Program-made: the position numbers and the translations under genes
Notes under the pieces: generated by a model
What the model was told of the DNA's origin: nothing
Seen by the model: only the letters and a program-made list of their open reading frames with translations
Databases searched by the model: none
Shown here: positions 48,945-60,524 of the stretch, piece after piece
Position numbering within the stretch: the first letter of the stretch is position 1
Layout of the letters: every line of letters starts with the position of its first letter
DNA from: Aquila chrysaetos chrysaetos
Lineage: Eukaryota; Chordata; Aves; Accipitriformes; Accipitridae
Direction: 5' to 3'
DNA length: 64,000 nt
Assembly (NCBI RefSeq): GCF_900496995.4
Contig: NC_044020.1
Span: 14,526,001-14,590,000 of the forward strand

Positions 48945-51900
48945 AACAGAATTGATTTTTCTCATATATATTGTTTGGCAGAATGGGCAAGATAACTGTT
49001 TTAAAATGACTTTTTGTGGAGTATTGTTTTCAGAGGAGTACTTATTTTCAGAGTATGCAGCTTTTATGCAATTTTGCCTAGCTGAGAAGGCTTCTCTTGC
49101 TAAAAGGCGTACAGGAGAATTATTTGTGAAAATAACACATTCCCTCCTTGGCAGCAGCTCAAAGAAAATAAGGAGGCAGAGTGTTTCTTTTGTGAGAACT
49201 GTGTATTTATTATAATTTGTCTATTTTAGGTACCATACTGTGAATGATTGTGCTTGTATGGTTTGCTATCAAAAAACACTGGGACCTTACATCCATTCTT
49301 TCTCTGTCTCACTAAATGTAGCAGTAGGTTCTGTGTGAGTGTATGCATCTTCAAACAAGTTTCATATCTTTTTTTCTCCTGCCATGGAGAGACAGGATGG
49401 GGTCCTAAAACTACATACACCAAAACCAATGAAATGTACTGTTTTAACATAAATAACAAATAGAGTGATACTTCAAGTAAGTGGTCCATTTGCTTAATTA
49501 AGTTGCTTTTAAGGTAAAGAGGGTCTGAGCTATTCTCAACATATTTGAAGAATGTACAGGTCTGTCTGTCTTTGGCAGATATCTTTCTGATAGGCAGGTA
49601 TCTTAGTCAATAAAACCTGCACACGTTAATGTAATATCTAAATTATGATGGCAGGGGAGAAAGACCGGATAAGATGCCTGTGAACAAGAGACTGAATCGA
49701 AATAACTTGTATTTCCTGAAAACTCCTCTTTGTTGCAGCATGTAATGACAAGAGGATCAATTCCACAGCCTTCATTCACAGGATTAGTCTTGGTGAAATC
49801 AATACCATCATTAACAGATGCAGGATCTGATGCAAGGGGAGTCCTGTGTACTCTGAATACACTTTGACAGTGAGTGATGTAAGCATGTATTAGGAGAATA
49901 AAGGATTTTCCACAATTGTTACTACTTATGCTCACAGCATTATTCTGACACGGAGCAGCCTGAGAAAAGAGTAACTTCCCCTGTGCTTCTATTTCTTGTC
50001 CAACACTGATACACAATGCAATAGTGACACTGAAAACTAGGCAATTTGAAAGGAGAAGGGGGCTGTAAGTTCCTCTGGCTGGCGTTAGAGGAAAAAGTAA
50101 AGTGCTTTAAGATGGGAAGATTTCTTATTCCTCAAAGTCTCATTCATAGGCCCACATGTGGCATGGAGGCATGGTGGTCAGCATCCGTCTGGACCCACAT
50201 GGGGTTAGGGCACAGTGCTACTGATTCCAGATGGTGCGACTAGAAAAATAGAGCAAGGCTTTTTTTGCTGGCTGCCTGCTGGGAGGTAGCTTCTGTCATA
50301 TGAAGAGAAAGATGACAGGGAAGGTCTGTCAAGAAATCTTACTTGTTTCACCCTTCCTTGTGTGCAGCTGGAGTGGCCCTGCCTAGGGGGGTGATTTTTT
50401 TCATTGCAGAGAAGTGGGAGCCTGCAGGTCTTCCCTCCTGCAGGACAAATAGCACTTGAATGCCCTGGGACTGTTTAAAAATATTCTTTCTCACTGGTTG
50501 CTTACACGAGACCTATTCTGTTGGCTGCCTGAGTTATAATTTGTATTAAAGATTGGTGCAGTTGTTAACCCCTATCTGCCCAGGGTACAACTTGGTGCAT
50601 TTGATTGCTGAGTGTGAACAAAGAGGGACAGGAAACCATATATGCCTAAGAAAGAGAGGACCAAGACAGCGGCATTAGCTGTCCATCTGCAGTGCTTGTC
50701 TGGACTCTTCTGAGTATCAGAGAAAGCACCAAAAAAGGTAACGGGGCAGAATGGCAAGCACAATCCTGTGAACCTTTTGTTGCCTTTGAGAGGAGCTTTA
50801 TGAGGAGTTTGCAGGATTGGGCTCCAGGTGTACAAAGCCTGAGGCAGACAGGCCTGTGAATGCAAAGAGTGGGAGTCTATCTTCAAAGCAAGTTTTCATT
50901 CTTTAAAAATTGTCTTTTCTTAGTAACTACCCCCTGGCAGCTTGTAACAAGAAAGCTGCTTCTTTACTAGAGCTCTCACCTTCAGAAATGTGTGTGTGCA
51001 GAGGCCAGTTTGCTGGTTTTGTTCATAGCTCCTGGGGGGTTTAAAGCCCCATGACCTGGTGAGAATGGCTCTTGGGGGCATCTGTACTGGAAACAAGGCA
51101 CCTACCTACATGCTAGCACTTACTCTCTTGGTGCTGGCGTTTGCTGGGACGCTGTAGCTGTTGCATGCCTCCAAACGGTTTGTCAAGGATTTGGCTAAGG
51201 CTGAAATTTGACTCAAAGGCATTTGAAGATCAGATTAGGTCTGACCTTTCTGGATGAAACACTGAGGTCATGGGACAGTTGAACTATGTAACAATTTCTT
51301 TTGGCCTTTCTTGATGCTCTTGTACAGTTCAGCTAGCCCAGTGGGGAAGGATGCTCAGTACATTGTAATTTGGGATCCCTCCCACCCCCAGGGGAGCTTG
51401 CTCCTACTTTTCTTGAAACAGATTTGATTAACCAAAAAGGTTAGGGCATGTAACACCGCTATTTAGCTGCCAGCCCTGGTATGTTAGCTGCATGGTTTAC
51501 ATCTGGTGTAAGAAAGTGCTGCTTTTCATGTGTTTTTTCTTTGGAACTGTGCTTAGTGCTGGTAAACGGTGTGGGGCTGGCAGCCTGGCTGCCAAGCAGA
51601 TACCAGCGTTGGCAGCATGGTCCGTATCGTGTCCCTCTCCCTGAGCATCACTAGCTGTCCCTGCGAGGAATGCAGTCTTCTGGACTGTTTCACTTGCAAA
51701 CCTCCTGGCTACTGCTTTGTCTTGCAGCAGCTGCTGTGCATCCAGCTACAGCCGTGACCAGGCTTGCTGGGCTACCTGGCGGTGAGGCAGGTGGGCTCTG
51801 AGCTGCGGTACCCACCTCTTCCATCTATGGTCAGCAACCACCACTGCTAACTGATGCCTCTTTCCCCCTCCCTGCCCCTTGTATCTGCCCCTTGAGAGAG

Positions 51901-52490
51901 GAAAACTGTCCACGAAGCATAGGGGCACCTCCTGATCAGAAGATCCTGCCGATAGCAGTGCTTATGGGACCTTGGGTTGAAGCCAAGAAGTGTTTGCAGG
52001 GACTGTCCTGCTGGCTTGCAGTGGGGGTAGGAGCAAATAACTGAGGAAGCAGGGGGAAGAGAGAAAGGAAAAAGGCAACCATATCTTAAGCCACTGGAGT
52101 AATTTCTCCTTTGAATTTTTTCCTGTGGTCATAAATAGCTGGTGAGTCACTTAATGCTGTGTGTCTGTTTCTGTATCTTCAAGTAAAGGATAATCTGTGC
52201 CTTTTTGTATTTAGCCTGTGGGGCTGCTGGGGCTTAGTTCATTAGTGTTCATGAAGAATTTGTAATACCAAAATGCCAAGTTTAAGCACTGGCCAAAACG
52301 TTATTTTTGACTGATTTCCCAGCAAGAACATACACTTTTTTTTGTTTGCTTGTTCACGCAGATATGTATTCTACTAGAAAGTAAATTCTTCTAGATAGTG
52401 CATATAAAACTGCTGAAGCCTAGTGAATGAGGTGCAAGGTGGGCCAGGCTCAGTAGTGACACTACTCTGCCATGTCTGGAGGGAATTTCT
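48945..52490. other. Non-coding stretch, no gene seen
   Basis: No gene is supported. The 137-codon minus-strand frame at 49603-50016 is the longest here and has no recognisable domain. A short gtct repeat lies near 49561. The segment 51560-51950 is less AT-rich, with cysteine-rich short frames on the plus strand that match no family I know. Confidence 0.6.
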
Positions 52491-52509
52491 TGGGTGCTTG
52501 CTGCATCTG

Positions 52510-52640
52510 AGACAGAGCCTTCCTGCGAAGTTTTCGTGCGTGTACCAAAACCGCGAGATGGCAGCTTTTGCTTACAGACCCGCCATAGTTTCATAAGCTT
52601 GGAAGAGAAACTACTAAGCGAGCTGCTGAACCTTATCTGC
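52510..52640. promoter_or_regulatory. CpG-retaining block, candidate conserved element
   Basis: Seven CpGs lie within about 100 bases (52525-52620) in otherwise CpG-poor DNA, and the block also holds a GATA-type cttatctgc. It sits in a 102-codon plus-strand frame (52494-52802) followed closely by an aataaa hexamer near 52783, and in an opposing 87-codon minus-strand frame. Neither protein is recognised. Retained CpGs suggest selection or lack of germline methylation. Conserved non-coding DNA or an exon are both possible. Confidence 0.3.
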
Positions 52641-52644
52641 TTGT

Positions 52645-54585
52645 CCAGTTTCATGTTGATGAGAGCATTTGAAACTGTAACTCCTGGGGCCAGGCCAGGC
52701 TGCAGTGGGGAAAATATTAGGGAAAGATTTCAGGCGATGGAAACATTACATGTTTCCACACCCTCTTGTGTACAGAATACAAATAAAGAGCATTTCCCTT
52801 GAGACTTGCTGTGGAGGGTGTGAAGCAAAGTGGAACCCACCCGTTTGCACTTTTTCTGGTTTATGTCCTTAAATGGCAAAAAATATCTTTGGAATTTATC
52901 TCATAGAAGGGTTATAAATAGATTTGTGGAGATAAAGTTTTGCTGTAAATGCTCTGGTTTTGGATCTATTCAGAAGAGTAACTCTGTAGGCCAACAAATA
53001 TGAAAAGGGGTGGTATTGCTAAATGCAGGAAGACAACTTCATTGCACATAGATGTACTTGTACGTGCATGTTGTGCATGCACACCCCTCTCCACCTGCAC
53101 GGACCTTCCCAATTTTCCTTCAAGTATGTGGAAATCTAAGGGGCATGGAAATCACCGTGTGCACCTTTTAAAAGTTAAATAACTTGGGGTGAGAGAGAAC
53201 TAGCATTCATGATTCATCAAACTGCTAAGGGAGCCTGAACCTATGACAGCTCTGTAAACAAAGGTCCTGAGATTTGTTGGCAGCTTGTGTTACGTCCTCC
53301 GAAGCAGCTGGCTCTGGCTAGGGAGAAGCTCTGTGGGGCTGGATGAACCCTCACAGAGCGAGTGCAGGAGCAGTGGTTCCTGTGCTCCTTCAGAAGTCAA
53401 GGTTCAGTCCTGCAGGCTCGTGCCAGTTGGATTCCAGTCATCTTCAAAGGGAGCTCTGCTCAAGTGAAGGAGTCTGTGATCAGGCCCTTGTTTGTTTCTT
53501 ATTTGCAAGGCTTTGATGTTCCCGTTGTCTTTCTGACTGCCACAGGGCGTGTTACTACCCTTTTCCCACTTCATTCTTTTCTTTGACAGTGAGCTCTCTA
53601 ATGGTGAAATGGTCCTCCTCCCTTCCCCAATATTTTTTTTTTTTTGGGCCACAGTGTTCACCCTGGTAAAATCTCTCTCTCTCATCCCAGAAGCAAAGGC
53701 AGGACCTTTTCTAATTCCTCGCTGTTTCAGAGGACATGGCATTGCTCGTTTGATAGCCCAGATCATCACTTTCTAATACAAGCTGTTGTACAGAGGAAAA
53801 CTTCTGCTCACTCTTGTGGGATCAGCTGCAGATAGAGCAAAGGCTAAGGACTTTCTGTCTGCATCTTCCTAATGACCTAGTGATAACCTGCTTTCTCTCA
53901 GCAATTTCAAAAGCCACTGAGCCAGGGGAGAATTTGGCTTTGCTCTGGCCTAGTTAAAGCTTGTAGGTTTGGAAAAGAAATTCCTAGAGCTTGGCTACAA
54001 TGTTTGGAAATGGGAGCAGGCAGGGTTAGCTCCGAGATCTGGGGGAGAGTTTGGTCAGCTCTCATTTACCTGCATAGCTTAGCCTGGTGGTGCTGGAGGA
54101 TGCTCCCAGTCAGCATCCTTCATGGGAGGCTTTGGAGTGCTGCACCCCTGGGTCCTCAGAGAGGAGTGAGTTTGCTTTGTATGGCTTTGGGGAGCAGCTT
54201 AGCCCCATACACAGAGCCACACCCCTGCTATGAAAATGAGGAGTTTAATTCAGATGTCTGATAAGCCACAGCTGTTGCTTTGCCACTTCAAACAAAACTT
54301 GGATTATAAAGACTGAAGTGCAGCATTTTAATTGCTGTAAATATGAATAAGAGTGTTTAGGCAATCCAGATGATACTGAGCCAAGCGTTTCTGTGGCTAA
54401 TGTATATTACACTGACAAAAGCAGGCCAGCTGAGAATTTCCCTACCGCTATCCCAGTAACTTAAAACATCAATTGTCTGTTTTCTGCTGCATTGGTGAAG
54501 ATGAGGGAGAAGTTTTAACCTGGGCATCAGTTGGCCTGAATCTGATCTTGCTTTCAGCAGCTGTACAGTGATGTAAACCGTATTG
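52645..54585. other. Non-coding stretch, no gene seen
   Basis: Contains T13 at 53633-53645 and a gtgcatgcac palindrome near 53076. The 121-codon minus-strand frame at 53404-53769 reads through the T13 run as lysines and is not credible as a protein. Confidence 0.65.
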
Positions 54586-54588
54586 TTT

Positions 54589-54690
54589 AAAAAAAAAAAA
54601 AAATTGGGTCTGATCTCAGTTATCTTAGTGCAAATCTGTTTGATTTCCTTGAGTTACTCAGAATTCACAGTGGGCTGCTTGCTATCAGAA
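54589..54690 (+). repeat. Old 'gtgtaaat' sauropsid repeat fragment, copy 1
   Basis: After an A15 run (54589-54603), 'gggtctgatctcagttatct' then 'gtgcaaatctg' and 'gatttccttgagttactc' follow the order of a short repeat I recall from turtle, crocodilian and bird DNA ('ggtctgatctcagttacac ... gtgtaaatc ... gacttcaatggagttactcc'). I do not recall its database name with confidence. Its ends are partly palindromic, which suggests a MITE-like DNA element. Confidence 0.5.
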
Positions 54691-54694
54691 GTCA

Positions 54695-55880
54695 GTCCTT
54701 TTTGTTTGGCTTTCTACACATCCCCTGAAGGACAACAGCAGCAGGAAACTGGGTCAAAATCCCAGTAACGAGCATGCACGGGGAAATGATATTTCATACA
54801 AGAGAGGGCACTGCAAACCCAGAAAGCCAGTAAAATTCCACTGCTCGTTTGCTCCCTGGTGATTAAAAGGCCCTGCCATATATGGGAAAGGTCTGAGCTT
54901 CATTCACTCCAACCACAATAGTAAATGGCTTATTCACTGGACACAGTATGCAATCAAGGAGCAATGCCTTATGACAATAAAAATGAAAAGCAGCAACTTT
55001 TGCTTGCAGTTTGTTTGCAGTTTTCTCCACTGTGTGTTATTAAAAGCTCTGTAACTAATTTTTTTTTTGTTGTTGTTCCTTTATTTAGAGCCCTGTAAAC
55101 TGCAGTCAGTTTGGTTTGCCACTTAACCCTCCCCCATAAAACCAGACACACCAGCCTATTTCCTCTCCTTCCCCCTATATAACCCAAACAAGAAAAAGAC
55201 ATTTTCTATACCAGTATATATATAAATGTAGCTCCTCTGTCTTCAGTGCATCTACTGTGGATTTATATGACTAAAGGCTGGGATTAGCAGACAAAATCTT
55301 ATCCTCACCAGGTATAAAGCACTAGCTTTAGCAAAAGCAATGATTAAATGCCAGTATTTCAGAGAGTGTGATGGGACCACAGGAGCGAAGCAAATAGGAA
55401 ATGTGTTTGTATGAATAGGGATGAGTTTGGGGGGGGAAGGGAGCAACATGCTTTGGATGAGAGTTGCAGAAGGGGTCCCTAGTGCTCCATACACCCGTCA
55501 GAGATTTTCCTTCCACCACATCAGTTTCTGCAGTGAAACCCTACACAGATGACATTAAGATGTGAAGTCATTGGAGCACAGTTGTGTTTACATTCTTGCT
55601 TTTCAGTTTATTTTGTTTAGGGATCAGTACTCTCTCTGCCATCAAAATCATGGGAATAAAGCAGTTGGTCTAGTTGTGTTTTGTTTCATAAGGAGAAAGA
55701 CAGTTAAGTGACTGAAGCAATGGAGCTACATAAGGTTCTTTGCTTGCTGGAGAATTTCTAGAGGTTTTATTGTTCGTTTGTGTTACATTGAGTCCCTTAA
55801 AAATATGCTGTTTGTGTCATATTGGTAGATTTAGAGGTTATGTCTGGGATCCTACCTCTGTGTAATTTTGATGAAAACCC
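54695..55880. other. Non-coding stretch with a CArG box
   Basis: Unique sequence with no gene. A perfect CArG box ccatatatgg lies at 54876-54885, directly after 'gattaaaaggccctg'. A nine-G run lies near 55429-55437. A short TATA repeat lies near 55216. Confidence 0.6.
54876..54885. promoter_or_regulatory. Perfect CArG (SRF) box, candidate
   Basis: ccatatatgg matches CC(A/T)6GG and is palindromic. SRF binds such sites in immediate-early and muscle genes. As with the site at 3711, several are expected by chance, so function is unproven. Confidence 0.25.
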
Positions 55881-55884
55881 ACAT

Positions 55885-55990
55885 CTTTGTGGCCAGAAGG
55901 GCTGATTGATCAGTCTGATCTCCCAGACTACATGCCTCGTTGCACACCGTCCAGTTACTTATGTTTTGAGGCCACTTAAGCTGAGACAGT
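55885..55990 (-). repeat. CR1-type LINE 3' tail, antisense
   Basis: 'ggccagaagggctgattgat' followed by 'cagtctgatctcc' and 'gttacttatgttttgag' follows, in order, text common in old sauropsid CR1-type tails read on the antisense strand ('ggccagaagggaccattgtgatcatctagtctgacctcc ... taacttgtgtttgag'). The copy is diverged and lacks any recognisable reverse transcriptase. This call supports a sauropsid origin for the window. Confidence 0.55.
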
Positions 55991-56082
55991 TAAACTGGAT
56001 GTTGTAGTCAGCCACAGGACAGGTTGGTGGGATTTGAAGCCAGTCTTCTGCTCCTCCAAAATGCTGTTGTGCCTCCCAGGAA

Positions 56083-56113
56083 GGACCACACCTCTGTGAC
56101 AGAGGTGTGGTTC
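56083..56113. repeat. Perfect hairpin, 12-bp arms, 3-nt loop
   Basis: Arms accacacctctg (56085-56096) and cagaggtgtggt (56100-56111) are exact reverse complements around tga, extended by one G-T and one G-C pair. Each arm holds a RUNX core (tgtggt) and a T-box-like aggtgtg, so the sites are arranged head-to-head. About 0.07 hairpins this good are expected by chance in the window. Confidence 0.85.
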
Positions 56114-56119
56114 AGCTTC

Positions 56120-58005
56120 TATTTTCATATATATCTGGGTGCCTCTACAATTTTCAACACGTGTAATTTTTGTCCATGTCAAGAAAGCAGAGTTTCTTGC
56201 GGGTGACCTGCCATGGGGTGGTAACAAATTTACGTGGCGGTTTAGGTTAGCTAGACTGGCAGTCTTCAAGTGGTTTGGCTTCTCAGTACCAGAAAAGTGC
56301 TTTTTGACACATGGCACTGCTTCTGTTGCCAGTGTTAGGGAAAACTGACCTTTCTGTTTTGTAGTCCTTTATATCTGATACCTCTCTTCAGCAAGAAGAG
56401 GTGGGTTTGGGTTTCTTTAATTATTGTTCTGCTAAAGGTGAAACTGGTTCCCTTAACTGCATCTGAAAGGTCCAGATCTTTTAAGTCAGAGAGGGAGGGT
56501 GTAAATTAGGCTGCCTTTGAGATGTTGCTGCTTTTCATTTGTGGACAGCAGTACTTCTGAGGAGATATCATTTGACCGTTACCATGAAGTCATGCTAAGA
56601 CATGCCCACTGCAGGACCCTAATGTGGCCGAAAGCAGCACTGTCAGGTTGTGACAGCTGGGTAATGCAATAGTAACACACGTGAATACTTCTGTTTTCCA
56701 GCTCTTGGAAGGATCAGGGATAGTGAATTTGGACACCAAAATAACTAGATATCTAATCTCCTTCATATTTCTTCATTCAGGATTTGGTTTGTGAGAAACC
56801 TTGCATTATATCAGCTTCTTAAGTGGCATCTGGAACCTCTGGAAAAAGTCCTTGAATAATAAGCACATTGAATGCAATAAATATTATTGCATGGTTGAAA
56901 AAACTTTTTATTTTTTCTATTTTTGCTATCTTCGATCTTCCTGAGCCTGCATGGAAGATGTGAGACTGCTTTGTTTTTCTTTTGCCTCTTAAAAGAGGAA
57001 AGTGTAAATTATGCATGCTTTGGAGTAATTTTTCCCCTGCTTTTCCCTCCTCTAAGTGGTTTTGTGGCCAAGCTCAGTGTTTGTGCAACCTCATCCTGGC
57101 TACCTGTAGAGAAGCTTTGCAGAAGTTCGTGATGTTCAGCTCTGCTGCTCCACACAGGCCACAGCTGGGAGCTCCCCTTCCCTCTGTTTGTTGGGGTCCT
57201 TCAGTAAAGGCTGTCAAAGTCATCATTTTACAAGATAAGTTTTGATTTCCATTAATGTTTTTTTAGAACAACACCCTTCCCTATTGTGCTGCTTGTGAAC
57301 TGCCTTAAAGCTTCAGTCCATTGTCTAATAAAGGACTTCTATGGTCAGTAAAAATGCTTGCTGCTTTACCTGTCAAACCAAAAAGTTAGTTTGTCATTCT
57401 TGGGCTATCTGCTCTAACCACCCAATTGTTTTTCCAAAATAAGCAGCATTTTTTCTTTCTATTCACTACCTTGTGTAATAGATGTGAACTCCTCTCTTGG
57501 AGTCAATATATAGCAAACTTAATATTAACAAGAGGGGAGGGAGTAATGCTGTGTTTGCCTTCTGTATCAGCATATCTGATAAAGATCAGTTCATCTTAGT
57601 AAAAAATGAAAGGAATTTACTATATGTGTAGGAAATATGTTTCATTATAAATGAACAGATTGAAGTGGTGACAGACTATGAATCTGACTTATATGACAGA
57701 ATACAGTTATACAGTTCTGAAAGCCTGGAGACTGGTGTGATTAACTGGAAAAAACATTATAATCAGAGTACGTTATTTCTGTCTCTCCTGTGACCCTTCA
57801 AGGCAATGGAAAGTCACTGATGGAAAGGCTGTTGGCATTAGCAGGCATAGAATCGGTTTCATCAATCTTGGTTCAGTGCTTACAGGTCACTGAGGCTGAA
57901 TTTAAATATTTACATTCAAGGTTTTCCCTGATTTAGAATTAAATACCAGAAGCTATAGGCACCCCCCGCCCCTCCCCAACCAAATCCAAAACTAAAAATG
58001 AAAAC
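56120..58005. other. Non-coding stretch, no gene seen
   Basis: About 1.9 kb of unique sequence. Several 60-113-codon frames overlap on both strands around 55976-56348 and 56819-57245, none with a recognisable domain. A short C-rich patch lies at 57961-57979. Confidence 0.65.
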
Positions 58006-58007
58006 CT

Positions 58008-58105
58008 GCTAAAGACCTATTAGGTCATCTTGTCCCTTTCCTCTAGGCACTGCAGGATGATTCCCTAAAGTATATTCACACGTGTTTTGTCCATAAACAC
58101 TTCTG
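58008..58105 (-). repeat. CR1-like LINE 3' tail, antisense
   Basis: 'gacctattaggtcatcttgt' then 'gcactgcaggatgattccct' and 'gtgttttgtcc' resembles a recurrent old tail ('gacctattaggtcatctagtcca ... tgcaggattgttccct ... gtgttttgtcc') in reptile and bird DNA, probably CR1/L3-related. The orientation is by analogy with known CR1 tails. Confidence 0.5.
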
Positions 58106-58299
58106 TTTATTAACAAAATACAATAAGCTGTAGTTTTTCAGTGAGGATTGGGATAGTTTGCTGCACTTTCTAGTTTTTAGCAAGGGGAAATAGCTATCAT
58201 TCTAAAATGTGTTTCTTGGCCCATGGATATTGCTCATGTGAATTCGAGCAAAAAAACCCTAATGAATGGAAACTTGTAGAAGAGTTAACAGCAGCTGGT

Positions 58300-58415
58300 T
58301 TTATTATGGACCATGGCTCTGACATGATCTCACACGAGTTTAATACAAGTGTTACCTCACTGACTTCTATGGAACTGCTTTTCATTTGCAAGGGAGTAAA
58401 TGAGGCCAAAATGAG
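58300..58415 (+). repeat. Old 'gtgtaaat' sauropsid repeat, copy 2
   Basis: 'ctctgacatgatctcacacg' then 'agtttaatacaagtgttacc' and 'tcactgacttctatggaact', then 'gggagtaaatgaggccaaaa', follows the same family as the copy at 54.6 kb ('ctgatctcacac ... gtgtaactccattgacttcaatggagttactcc ... gtaaatgagagcaga'). This is the most complete of the three copies. A 77-codon open frame over it is therefore accidental. Confidence 0.6.
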
Positions 58416-58529
58416 ACAGAGACCTAGGGAGACTCTCTGAGAGGCTTTTAGTTTGGGGAATGTGCTTTACATACATATAAAATACATGGGCATATCTGCA
58501 CATTGCAGTAAATGTGTCAGGCTGCCTGG

Positions 58530-58610
58530 GAGAAAGGGGCCAAATTCTGTTTTGAATAGCACCTGTGTAAATCCAAAATGAACTGTAGGGGTAATGTGCC
58601 AGGGAGGGCC
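58530..58610 (+). repeat. Old 'gtgtaaat' sauropsid repeat, copy 3
   Basis: 'gggccaaattctgttttgaa' then 'tagcacctgtgtaaatcc' matches the other end of the same family ('gggcccaattctgctctc ... acacctgtgtaaatcc'). It lies about 115 bases after copy 2, so the two may be parts of one disrupted element. Confidence 0.5.
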
Positions 58611-58730
58611 AAAGAAGTATCTAATTTTTCCAAGTGCTGGGCTGAGTTTCCTTCTCATTGGATTTCTGATGTTTCCTTGAAATATGGCAGAATAAGACTG
58701 TTTTGTAGGGAGCTTCGGTTTTTTCGCTGC

Positions 58731-58754
58731 TTAATTTGAACCATATCAAATTAA
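58731..58754. repeat. Inverted repeat, 9-bp arms, 6-nt loop
   Basis: ttaatttga and tcaaattaa flank accata. The arms contain paired ATTA-type homeodomain cores. It is within chance expectation for AT-rich DNA. Confidence 0.75.
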
Positions 58755-58759
58755 AAGAG

Positions 58760-60235
58760 CAGTTGTGTTGACTATTGTGAAGCCGTCTCAGAAAAAAGCA
58801 CCACACGTGCCATTATTCTGCCTTGAAACTATCAAAGGAAGCAGTGAAATAAGGACAGTACATTTCTTGAGTCAAACCTCCCTTTAGAATTGTGCAATAT
58901 TACATTCTCTTTCAAGCTCAGCCTTCAGCTTAGCTAAATCTTGCAAAATTGTAGGAAGGTGGCTGTGCTCTATTGAAAGTGTAGCTTTGGTCTCAAAAGG
59001 GAGAAGAGCTTTAAAACTTCTTGAAGTCCAGTAGAGGTGTTATTTGAAAGCAAGTTGCTTGGGTGCTACAGCAACAGTCCCAACAGTGAGATGGGCTTTG
59101 CTGTTGCTCTGGGTATGAGGAAATGCAGCTGAAGATGTGACAGGTATTGATTAAGAGTGAAGAAAGGCCAGGAGCGAGGTTTTGTCATTTGGGTTTCTTG
59201 CTTCTTGTGTTTTGGTGGTTTGGCTTGCTGTTCTCCTGTACAGCAGCACCTGAGGTACAGGCACATCTGGAACCAGAATCTGCAGCCTCTTCGGTGTGAG
59301 TTTTGAAATGTTGTGGTTTAGAGTTAAACACGGCTCCCTTGATTTTAGCAGGATTTCCCGCCAGTGTAAACACTGGTTTCAGATGCTTTTTGCTTTGCTC
59401 CGTCTTTGAAATGGTGATGTTTACAGGCATATGGCGTAAAGGTTCATTGTAATGTCGTTTGCAGTGTGATGCTGTGCACTCCCAGTGATGGAGGGAAAAC
59501 ATTTTAAGACTATGAAGTTATGTAGTGTTAACTTTCATTTTCACTTGAAGTCTTGAAGGAGAGCAGAATGATGGTAATTTAAGCTTGATCTGTAGGCCAA
59601 AATTGAGGGGGGGAAGGCAGTAAAGTATGGGGAATGTTTTAAATGGCCCTATCCACTTGTTTAGAAGGCAGTTCTTATGGAGTGGGGTTACAAGTCTCTT
59701 CTCAGTCTATTATGGGGTTCTTGCTGTTCACTATCTGAGCCAAAGCTAGTTATGTTGTCCACAGAAAAAGTGCAGCAGAAGCTAGTGTCCCTGTGGTTCA
59801 TACAACTGCTAATTATTCCCAGTGGTGATGCAGAAACATATTCTTACAGAACCGGTCTGAGATCACCAACTTGTTTCACATAGGATGCTGTTCTGCCATC
59901 AGACAGAAATGACTTCTGCTAGCTGCAATGCTTTGCCAGATTCACAGTGGTTAGCATGAAGTAGAGGCCCTGTTGCTCAGAGGATTTGTGATGAGATTTT
60001 TAGTCCTCTCTGGATCTTCCTCCTAAGCAAATTAAGTGCTGCTGAGAGAGAAACTCCAGTGGGAGAGCTCTCGTTTGAATACAGCACAGAAAAGTTTTCT
60101 CCTGCTTGCTTCCAGCGTGCTTGTGTCCTAAAGAACGCTCCCTATTCCTATTTTAATACCGTCTTTAGCTGAACAGAGCTTGCCAAATTCAACCTGACCT
60201 GTATACGTTAAAAAATGTTGTGCATGTTGTAGGTC
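58760..60235. other. Non-coding stretch, no gene seen
   Basis: No gene is supported. At 59361-59376 'ccagtgtaaacactgg' forms a near-palindrome around a forkhead-type gtaaaca. The preceding 'gctcccttgattttagcagg' weakly recalls old sauropsid repeat text. An eight-G-type run lies near 59607. Confidence 0.6.
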
Positions 60236-60242
60236 CCTTCAC

Positions 60243-60345
60243 TGAGACAAAAATGCCCGAGGTCATGTGGAAAGACAGTGAAAGAGGTAGGGGCAGAGAC
60301 CAGGACTTCTGTCTCCTACAGCAAGATGCACAGGTCTAATAATAG
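60243..60345 (-). repeat. MIR-like SINE, minus strand
   Basis: 'atgcccgaggtcatgtggaa' then 'ggcagagaccaggacttctg' and 'tctcctacagcaagatgcac', then 'ctaataatagaccagg', follows the reverse complement of the MIR core and tRNA-related head ('ttgcccaaggtcacacagc ... ggcagagccaggattagaacc ... ctctatccactagacca'). It is the clearest MIR-type copy in the window. Confidence 0.65.
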
Positions 60346-60461
60346 ACCAGGGCATATATTTGTAGGCCTACTATTTACTTACCTTTTTTCACGTAGCTCC
60401 TGGGACTACCGTATTGACCACAAAGGAATAGATAAGTAAGCAGGAGAATTTTTGCCTGTGT

Positions 60462-60518
60462 GAATGATTAAAATTTAAGAACAGAATGATTAAAATTTAA
60501 TGAATGATTAAAATTTAA
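60462..60518 (+). repeat. Three copies of a 17-bp unit
   Basis: gaatgattaaaatttaa occurs identically at 60462-60478, 60484-60500 and 60502-60518, with spacings of 22 and 18 bases. The units are identical, so the duplication is recent compared with the decayed transposons nearby. Each unit carries an ATTA homeodomain core. Confidence 0.95.
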
Positions 60519-60524
60519 GAGCAG

